From Thermofilum sp. (GTDB lineage: Archaea > Thermoproteota > Thermoprotei > Thermofilales > Thermofilaceae): DNA of 64,000 bases. The position numbers were made by a program, and so were the translations under genes. The notes beneath the pieces are model-generated. The model worked only from the letters and a program-made list of their open reading frames with translations. It had not been told where the DNA came from and did no database searches. This document shows, piece after piece, positions 58,318-64,000 of the stretch. Position 1 is the stretch's first letter. Every line of letters begins with the position of its first letter. The stretch covers positions 1 through 64,000 of the forward strand of contig JAJHRM010000002.1 of NCBI GenBank assembly GCA_020832965.1, given 5' to 3'.

Positions 58318-58767
58318 ATGGACGAAGTGGAATTCAGTGACATGATGGACTTAGCTATCATCCTCGCCGAGAAGAGTACTCACCTGTTAATTTCAACCTA
58401 CATCCTTCTATCGCCCCTTTTTCTTCTCGGGTACCCGGAGCTGGCAATCCTCCCACCACTCCTCGCCTCCATATTCTTTGGAGCGTCAATGCTGTACAGC
58501 CTTGCAAGAGAGAAGCTACTAGGCATTGCCCCTGGAAAGGGGAGAACTCTTAGCTTCATCCCCCTATTTGCAAGTCTCACCATGCTTGTAAACATGCTAG
58601 TAAGCTACACAAGCCTCGTAGCAGTGGTTTACACGGCGATCACTCTAGCCGTGATTCTCCTGCTAAGAATACACTCTAGTAGGAGAGACTACACCGTAAT
58701 AATGAATGTTCCCTGGAAAACCTTCTTCGCAGAGGAAAGCAAAAATGAACTAAAAAGGTTATTATAG
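58318..58767 (+). CDS. Hypothetical four-helix membrane protein
   Basis: 149 aa with four hydrophobic stretches: LLISTYILLSPLFLLGYPEL, ILPPLLASIFFGASMLYSLA, LSFIPLFASLTMLVNMLVSY and SLVAVVYTAITLAVILLLRI. The N-terminus is acidic, the C-terminus charged. Not recognised. It lies 21 bases before ribK and is likely co-transcribed. Confidence 0.68.
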   Translation: MDEVEFSDMMDLAIILAEKSTHLLISTYILLSPLFLLGYPELAILPPLLASIFFGASMLYSLAREKLLGIAPGKGRTLSFIPLFASLTMLVNMLVSYTSLVAVVYTAITLAVILLLRIHSSRRDYTVIMNVPWKTFFAEESKNELKRLL

Positions 58768-58788
58768 AGTAGGGCACAAGAAAAAGTG

Positions 58789-59469
58789 ATGTCGAAAGAA
58801 TATGAGGTCCTCCCGCTTTTACTTGAACTCGCAAAGAGGAGCTGCCTTACTGGACCCAAAAGGATTAGCAAAGTAGATGTACTCAAGAGCATGGGAGTCA
58901 CGTCCTGGAAACTGAGGAAACTGCTCGAGGAAGCGGAGAACGAGGGGTATTTGGAGAAGAGGTTCTACGGCAGAAGGGTCTTCTTCGTGATTACGCAGCG
59001 TGGGCGGGAGCTTCTCTCACGGGTACACGACGATCTGAGAAGGGTCTTATACTCCGCTAACATGACTGTTCTCAAGGGGCAAGTGGTGCCGGGGATAGGC
59101 GAGGGTGCAATATACATGAGCATACCCAACTACATTGAGGCCTTTAAAGAAATCCTTGGGTTCGAACCCTACCCGGGAACCTTGAATATAAGGTTGTTCG
59201 ATGAGGACGTCCCTCTCCGCCAGATGCTACGTGAGAGGAGAATCGGCTTCAGAATAGAGCCCATCAAGACTAGTGAAGGAGAATACGGTGGAGTCACTGT
59301 CTACAAGGCTATAATCATGGGAAACGGTGTGTCTGTTAGTGGTGGAGCACTAGATATCGACAAGACAAAACACGGAGACGAAATACTTGAAGTAATTGCT
59401 CCCGTCCGGCTACGTGACGAGCTGCATTTAAAGGATAATGACACAGTAGAAGTAACTATCCTTGGCTAA
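58789..59469 (+). CDS. ribK: CTP-dependent riboflavin kinase with N-terminal HTH
   Basis: Makes FMN from riboflavin using CTP, the archaeal enzyme type. The first 85 residues are a winged helix (KSMGVTSWKLRKLLEEAENE, GYLEKRFYGRRVFFVITQRG). The kinase part has GQVVPGIGEGAIYMSIPNYI, FEPYPGTLNIRLFDED and IAPVRLRDELHLKDNDTVEV. The HTH fusion is known in archaea and suggests that it senses and regulates its own pathway. Its 3' end overlaps the convergent YkgJ-like gene by 14 bases. Confidence 0.9.
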   Translation: MSKEYEVLPLLLELAKRSCLTGPKRISKVDVLKSMGVTSWKLRKLLEEAENEGYLEKRFYGRRVFFVITQRGRELLSRVHDDLRRVLYSANMTVLKGQVVPGIGEGAIYMSIPNYIEAFKEILGFEPYPGTLNIRLFDEDVPLRQMLRERRIGFRIEPIKTSEGEYGGVTVYKAIIMGNGVSVSGGALDIDKTKHGDEILEVIAPVRLRDELHLKDNDTVEVTILG

Positions 59470-59866
59470 GTATTTTTCTAAGCACATTTCTCGCAAGCAT
59501 TTCAACCCTTTTCTTGTCATAGCTCGGGACCAGTCTACTCAAGGGACAGTATTCGTCTACCGCCACGCTCCCATCGTCGAGCAGAACTAATGGGTACAGG
59601 CTACACCCGATGGGTCTCACGGGGTAGATCTTGCAGGTGCCCTTATAAACGTCGTAGAAAATGCATTTACCATTAATGTTCTTGAGAACAAGAAATTTCT
59701 CCCTCCTAACTGCGAACTCTCCCGGTCTCAGCCCAGTGTAGCGAGAAATTCTCTCAACGTCGCAGTCCAAAAGGATCATCTCGGTTTCGTAGCAGCACCT
59801 ACCACAGTGGAGGCAATAAAGCCATGGCTTTAAAACAAGGGGAGTTACTCTCACACTACTCTTCAT
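59456..59866 (-). CDS. YkgJ family cysteine cluster protein
   Basis: Metal- or Fe-S-binding protein with YCLHCGRCCYETEMILLDCD, NGKCIFYDVYKGTCKIYPVR, IGCSLYPL and VDEYCPL: about eight conserved cysteines in the UPF0153/YkgJ pattern. The reaction is unknown. It overlaps the upstream gene by 11 bases and is the last gene of the AOR group, so it may act in cofactor or metal handling for that enzyme. Confidence 0.82.
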   Translation of the reverse strand: MKSSVRVTPLVLKPWLYCLHCGRCCYETEMILLDCDVERISRYTGLRPGEFAVRREKFLVLKNINGKCIFYDVYKGTCKIYPVRPIGCSLYPLVLLDDGSVAVDEYCPLSRLVPSYDKKRVEMLARNVLRKILSQG

Positions 59867-60317
59867 AGATCCTCAGCCTAAAAGAGCACTTACCATCAAT
59901 CTTCTCCACAATTCTACCATTCTCACGTCTCATCGGGAAGCATCTTAACCCACTTAGCAAGCTGATAGACTCGGAGAGAAAGAATGGCAGTGGGCAGACG
60001 TCTCGCAGTGGGCAAGTGCCCTCTGGAGAATCAACAGCTACCTCTACAAGATCCTCATCTACAGAGAAGTCCGCAGACACGCCCAAGTACTTTATAACAA
60101 GACTGATAGATTCCTCGGCAGGCCTCCGCCCCCCTGTAGCCTCTCCAAAAGCCTCACGCGCCAGTATGCGACTGGCTAATGCGACTTGCCCAGCGGTGAG
60201 TGTGAGTTTCTGGTAAAGTACTCTCAGAATGTCGGCTAGAAACCTCGTAGTTACGCATGCATTCATAAGAAATACTCTGAGACTAAAAAGGTAAAGTTTT
60301 CGGTTATCCTCCGCCAA
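59856..60317 (-). CDS. Hypothetical protein in the AOR operon
   Basis: 153 aa, not recognised. A helical N-terminal part (TTRFLADILRVLYQKLTLTA) is followed by a domain with CPLRDVCPLPFF and RCFPMRR, KCSFRL; the five or six cysteines might bind metal. It overlaps the genes on both sides (14 and 11 bases), so the four-gene string AOR - ubiquitin-like - this - YkgJ is translated together. Confidence 0.65.
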   Translation of the reverse strand: MAEDNRKLYLFSLRVFLMNACVTTRFLADILRVLYQKLTLTAGQVALASRILAREAFGEATGGRRPAEESISLVIKYLGVSADFSVDEDLVEVAVDSPEGTCPLRDVCPLPFFLSESISLLSGLRCFPMRRENGRIVEKIDGKCSFRLRIYEE

Positions 60318-60543
60318 TATGGGGGAGAATCTTCACCGTATCCCCGGGCTTAACGTAAGAATCAATTGTTGCAGGGTAGTCATTTATCAGTACAACCACG
60401 TCCAAACCTTGGCTCACGGAGAGGCTTCTGCTAAGTACGTCTTTAACTTTAGTAGGCTCGGTTATCTCGAGGACAACCTCCCTCTCCTTAACAAGATCAA
60501 TTAAGTATCCAAAAAATATTATCCTTGCCTGCCCGGTTTTCAT
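60304..60543 (-). CDS. MoaD/ThiS-like ubiquitin-fold protein
   Basis: Small sulfur-carrier-type protein of 79 aa ending in HIGGG, so the C-terminal diglycine needed for thiocarboxylation or conjugation is kept. The core is ARIIFFGYLIDLVKEREVVL, then YPATIDSYVKPGDTVKILPH. Following directly on AOR, it probably supplies sulfur for the pterin cofactor. TTG 60552, which overlaps the AOR stop codon, is an alternative start. Confidence 0.82.
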   Translation of the reverse strand: MKTGQARIIFFGYLIDLVKEREVVLEITEPTKVKDVLSRSLSVSQGLDVVVLINDYPATIDSYVKPGDTVKILPHIGGG

Positions 60544-60548
60544 AAGGC

Positions 60549-62393
60549 TCAATTTGTTAGCCCAGTTATCCTCCCAAGATAAGCTTCTACATCATTGAGA
60601 CCAAGCTTCCTAAGCGTAGATGCTCTTGGGACACCCCTATGGTCCCAGCCGACCAGCTCGTAGTAGTATCCTAAGAGTTCATCGTACTTCTGCGGGTCTA
60701 GTCGAGCACCTTTAAGAGGACCCCTAGTATACGGCCTAGTAAACCACTTCGTCGGCGGGTAGTCCATTCTCCTGCTCCAAGCTTTTCCCTCGGCATAGAA
60801 TTCGCGGATCCAGTAACTCCTTATAAGCGTCAAAGTTCTTTCAGCAACAAGCATGTGGTCATCCAGTGACCACTTTAATCCAGTAGACAGGTTAAACAGC
60901 TTTACATACCAGTCCAGCTCTAATCCGAGCTCAACCCACGGCAGTCTACAGGCAACCAGGTTTTCGAAGAATCCGCCCCTAATTTTCTGCAGCTCAAAAA
61001 CTCTCCTTGCCTTCTCCGGGGAGTAATCAAACCTGCCGTGGCTCACTTCCCAGGAAATGACCCAAGCATCCTTGTGATGCGCACCAACACTGCTCACCCC
61101 GTAAGAGAGAGCCATCCCAGGGGCAGCATGGCAGTCATAGGCACTTACGCTCAGACCTTTAACATGGATTGCGCACTCCTCGCATTTATACATGTTTGAG
61201 GCATGCATCAATCCCTCGGCCAGGTTGTTCCCGAGCGCTGTCCTTCTTAATGCGATGTCTTCTGCTAGCTCTAGTATTTTTTGGAAATCACCCCATTCGA
61301 TCCTCTCCCCTAGTAGTCCCCTTTGTGATGCCTCTATTGCAAATCCAATTGCGGACCCCAGACCGATCGTATCGATGCCCCACATATCCGCTAGCCTATT
61401 GAGCTGTGCAACCCTTCTAAGATCTCCCAACCCGATATTGGAACCTAGCATGGCCACGTTTTCGTAATCCAGCTCGGATTCTTCACCGGTTGCGTCGAGG
61501 ATGACGTTTCCGCATATTGAGTTACAGTTAGGGCAGCCCCTTTGTGCAACCTTCAACTTCTCCATTGCGAAGCCATCTATGCTGCTACTTTCCTCAAAAA
61601 CCCCCTCACTGAAATTGAAAGTCGGCAAGACGCTGTTTTCCTGCGACCACTGAATTGTAGCCATAGTTCCCTGCCTAACCCAAAAGGAATATGCTGGTTT
61701 ACTTCTAGCCTCGAGATAGGCTCTAGTGGCAACTTCTCTAAGGGACTTCAAATCCGCGATAACAGGCTCTTTAGCCCCCCGAATAACGATCGCCTTCAAG
61801 TTCTTGCTCCCCATAACTGCCCCAATTCCAGGTCTGCCACCGCTTCTTCCCATCTGGGAGACAATAGTCGCCATCTTCACTTTCCTCTCCCCGGAGGGTC
61901 CAATAACTAATACGCCGGCACTCCTCCCGTGCCTCTCCAAGAGTTTCCTCTCGGCAGAGAAGCTATCCAAGCCCCAGAGGTCATCAGCGTCGTAGAAATC
62001 AGTTTTTCCATTCTCAATGTAAACATAGGAGGGCTTCTCAAGCCTCCCAGAGAACACGAGAGCATCGAATCCTGCTCTCTTCAACATGACTGCTGCTCTG
62101 GAGCCTAGGTTTCCATCCCCATAGCCGCACGTCAGGGGGCTCTTCGAAGCAACAACCGCTTTCCCAGTGCTAGGTCCGGGCAAGCCCGTAATGGGGCCGA
62201 TAGCAATTACAAGTAGGTTTTCAGGAGAAAGCGGATCTACTCCTGGGCGCGTGTAGTCCCACAGGAGCCTCACGGCAAGCCCTCTCCCTCCAACATACGC
62301 AGAAAGCATCCCGCCGTCTAGCTCCACCTGCTTAGTTTTCCTGTTGGAAAGGTCGATCCACAGGAGCTTCCCCCACCATCCCTTTGCTGTCAT
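60549..62393 (-). CDS. aor: Aldehyde ferredoxin oxidoreductase (tungsten-dependent family)
   Basis: Oxidises aldehydes to acids with ferredoxin, using a bis-pterin tungsten cofactor and a [4Fe-4S] cluster. It has YVGGRGLAVRLLWDY, the cofactor block GRSGGRPGIGAVMGSKNLKA, cluster cysteines CPNCNSIC, and the fourth in LVACRLPWVELG. About 615 aa, as usual. ATG 62393 is preferred: AATATTTAAATT at 62416-62427 is a TATA box about 25 bases upstream. Subfamily (AOR, FOR, GAPOR) is not resolved by eye. Confidence 0.92.
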   Translation of the reverse strand: MTAKGWWGKLLWIDLSNRKTKQVELDGGMLSAYVGGRGLAVRLLWDYTRPGVDPLSPENLLVIAIGPITGLPGPSTGKAVVASKSPLTCGYGDGNLGSRAAVMLKRAGFDALVFSGRLEKPSYVYIENGKTDFYDADDLWGLDSFSAERKLLERHGRSAGVLVIGPSGERKVKMATIVSQMGRSGGRPGIGAVMGSKNLKAIVIRGAKEPVIADLKSLREVATRAYLEARSKPAYSFWVRQGTMATIQWSQENSVLPTFNFSEGVFEESSSIDGFAMEKLKVAQRGCPNCNSICGNVILDATGEESELDYENVAMLGSNIGLGDLRRVAQLNRLADMWGIDTIGLGSAIGFAIEASQRGLLGERIEWGDFQKILELAEDIALRRTALGNNLAEGLMHASNMYKCEECAIHVKGLSVSAYDCHAAPGMALSYGVSSVGAHHKDAWVISWEVSHGRFDYSPEKARRVFELQKIRGGFFENLVACRLPWVELGLELDWYVKLFNLSTGLKWSLDDHMLVAERTLTLIRSYWIREFYAEGKAWSRRMDYPPTKWFTRPYTRGPLKGARLDPQKYDELLGYYYELVGWDHRGVPRASTLRKLGLNDVEAYLGRITGLTN

Positions 62394-62499
62394 ACGACAA
62401 AATACCCCCAAGCCAAATATTTAAATTGTTTTGAAGAGGCAAAAGGTTAATATACGACCGTTACGTAAGTTCTAACCCCTTTTCCAGAGGGCGGTCTGT

Positions 62500-64000
62500 A
62501 TGAAGCTCAAAACCAGGCTACTTCCCTTCGAATCAGCCTACTTCACAGTCATACTTGATCAGAGGTTGGCGAAAAAGCTGGATGTCAAGTTAAGCGATAG
62601 AGTAGTTGTCAGGTACGACGGAAGGTCTCTCACAGCAATAGTCAACATCGCTAAAGATTTCCCGGAGGACTCAATAGGCATCTACACTAACCTCGCAAGA
62701 GTACTGGGGGTTTCCGAGGGGGATGAAGTCGAAATAGAGGCCACAAACCCCCCTATCTCGCTGCAGGTAATCAGGAAAAAGCTCCAGGGGTTAAAGCTCG
62801 AGCCGGATGAGGTACACCTCCTAGTGAAAGACATAGTAGAGGGAAAAGTTAACGAACTTGAGCTGGCAGCACTTGTAACCGCGTTTCACTTCCAAGGAAT
62901 GTCCCCCTCAGAAATATACGACTTTACAGTTTCCATGGTGGGCACTGGGCAAAGACTAAACCTCAAGAAGAGGCCGATCCTCGACAAGCACAGCCTCGGC
63001 GGTGTACCAGGAGACAAGACGAGCTTGCTGGTGGTTCCAATAATAGCCTCCTTCGGATACACCATTCCCAAAACATCTTCTAGGGCTATCACCTCCGCGG
63101 CTGGAACCGCCGACAGGATGGAGGTTTTAGCGCCGGTAAATTTCTCAATAGAGGAAATAGAAAAAATAGTTGAAAGGACAAATGCGTGCATCGTTTGGGG
63201 CGGCTCTTTAAACTTGGCTCCGGCGGATGACATCATTATACGCGTGGAGTACCCATTAGGCATAGATCCATTCTTCATACCATCCATATTGGCGAAAAAG
63301 CTGGCAGTTGGATCAACACACATAGTACTGGACATCCCCACTGGGAAGGGTACAAAGGTAAAGACGCTTGGAGAAGCGAGAAGAATCTCGCAAGACTTCT
63401 TAGAGATATCTCGAATGCTGAATATGAACCTGCAGACAGTTGCAACGTACGCCGAGGAACCGATTGGACACGCAATTGGCCCAGCTCTTGAAGCACGTGA
63501 AGCTCTACAAGCGCTAAGAACTCTTAACCCCCCAGACCTGGTGGACAAGGCGGCAAGCCTTGCGGGGGTACTTCTCGAGATGGTGGGGGTACAAGACGGC
63601 TATGAATTAGCAATGGAGAGTTTGAGGAGCGGAAAAGCGGAAAGGAAGCTTCGGGAAATAATAGAGGCTCAGGGAGGAGACCCAAACATAAGGCCCGACG
63701 ACTTACCCATCGGCGATAAAACTTACACCATTTACGCAGGTGAGAGCGGCTTCGTGTACCACATAGACAATTCGCTGCTCGCAAACATGGGAAAGATCGC
63801 AGGAGCCCCCGTGGATAAGGGGGCAGGCGTCTATGTTCACGTTAAGCTTGGCGAGAAGGTAAAGAAGGGAGACCCCCTCATAACCGTGTACTCTTCAAGC
63901 AGCTCTAAGCTACAATTAATTGAAAAATTGACGGAAGAAACTGCCTCGGTATTGATTGGACGAACAGCTGGAAGAAAAATGCTTCTCGAGAGAATACAGT
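62500..64000 (+). CDS. deoA: AMP phosphorylase (thymidine phosphorylase family), incomplete at the window end
   Basis: First enzyme of the archaeal AMP pathway: converts AMP and phosphate to ribose-1,5-bisphosphate and adenine. The open frame runs from ATG 62500 past the end, 500 codons seen of about 503. It begins MKLKTRLLPFESAYFTVILD, has the archaeal N-terminal domain, and the glycosyl phosphorylase signature HSLGGVPGDKTSLLVVPI, SAAGTADRMEVLAP, DIPTGKGTKVKT. The partner enzymes (ribose-1,5-bisphosphate isomerase, RuBisCO) are not in the window. GTTAATATACGAC at 62446-62458 is the promoter. Confidence 0.93.
   Translation, partial: MKLKTRLLPFESAYFTVILDQRLAKKLDVKLSDRVVVRYDGRSLTAIVNIAKDFPEDSIGIYTNLARVLGVSEGDEVEIEATNPPISLQVIRKKLQGLKLEPDEVHLLVKDIVEGKVNELELAALVTAFHFQGMSPSEIYDFTVSMVGTGQRLNLKKRPILDKHSLGGVPGDKTSLLVVPIIASFGYTIPKTSSRAITSAAGTADRMEVLAPVNFSIEEIEKIVERTNACIVWGGSLNLAPADDIIIRVEYPLGIDPFFIPSILAKKLAVGSTHIVLDIPTGKGTKVKTLGEARRISQDFLEISRMLNMNLQTVATYAEEPIGHAIGPALEAREALQALRTLNPPDLVDKAASLAGVLLEMVGVQDGYELAMESLRSGKAERKLREIIEAQGGDPNIRPDDLPIGDKTYTIYAGESGFVYHIDNSLLANMGKIAGAPVDKGAGVYVHVKLGEKVKKGDPLITVYSSSSSKLQLIEKLTEETASVLIGRTAGRKMLLERIQ

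Noticed and set aside
59156..59172. GGGTTCGAACCCTA, tRNA T-arm-like
   Set aside because: Lies inside the riboflavin kinase coding sequence (FEPYPG) with no acceptor stem or anticodon arm around it.
1..64000. CRISPR array or Cas genes
   Set aside because: No regularly spaced direct repeats with unique spacers were seen and no Cas proteins; the repeated GCGCGC modules are irregularly spaced and of different lengths.

Overview
The window looks like a chromosomal segment of a hyperthermophilic archaeon of the Thermoproteota, probably Thermofilum-like. That placement is inferred from gene content and promoter style; no rRNA or tRNA gene was seen. Supporting signs are archaeal-type genes (XerA, archaemetzincin, CTP-dependent riboflavin kinase, Taw3, AMP phosphorylase, ADP-forming acyl-CoA synthetase beta, tungsten-type AOR, an Asp-ligated ferredoxin), many start codons about 25 nt after a TATA box with no Shine-Dalgarno sequence, and short 4-bp gene overlaps.

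Layout. 0-2.6 kb: two ATPases of a peptide-type ABC importer and a small membrane protein. 2.6-12.8 kb: surE and nth, dcd, a DUF429 protein, a long DUF72 protein, a GTPBP1-like GTPase and ppa, interrupted by TnpB elements. 14.7-18 kb: GH57 glycosidase, a winged-helix protein and a CcdA-like membrane protein. 18-24.5 kb: an AT-rich accessory island with a 1024-aa nuclease-methylase, a broken methylase and hypothetical genes. 24.5-35.9 kb: a secreted NEW3-like protein, DUF72, ileS, ferredoxin, an anchored metalloprotease, then a phosphoesterase - nucleoside phosphorylase - Taw3 operon. 36-39 kb: a metal-uptake ABC system with a NikR-like regulator and a repeated GTGCAC motif. 40-49.7 kb: speE, biotin carboxylase, tatD, a prenyl synthase - methyltransferase - geranylgeranyl reductase cluster, a nucleotidyltransferase, enolase and an HD hydrolase. 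49.9-64 kb: aminotransferase, acdB, DUF151, xerA, isochorismatase, MTHFS-like, archaemetzincin, ribK, an AOR/ubiquitin-like/YkgJ group and deoA, which runs off the end.

The most unusual content is intergenic. Three full TnpB genes in two families (A at 4.2-5.8 kb; B at 7.8-9.3 and 12.8-14.7 kb) end in structured 3' regions that look like omega RNAs. At least nine shorter copies without an intact TnpB gene are scattered between genes (16.3, 17.9, 26.4, 31.3, 33.5, 39.1, 41.2, 55.3, 57.5 kb; a further fragment at 53.5). Each keeps the 3' RNA scaffold, most keep the last 10-30 TnpB codons, and they are bounded by GCGCGC-type tracts. Several are flanked by direct repeats of about 11 bp, which known IS200/IS605 elements do not make, and many sit exactly at gene stop codons. 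One insertion can be undone on paper to recover an intact overlapping gene pair. No TnpA or other transposase for these elements is present here.

Gene debris with GCGCGC edges (HsdS and methylase pieces and unknown C-termini) suggests that the GCGCGC tract marks joints more widely than in the TnpB elements alone. Start sites marked as preferred below rest on promoter spacing or Shine-Dalgarno position read by eye.
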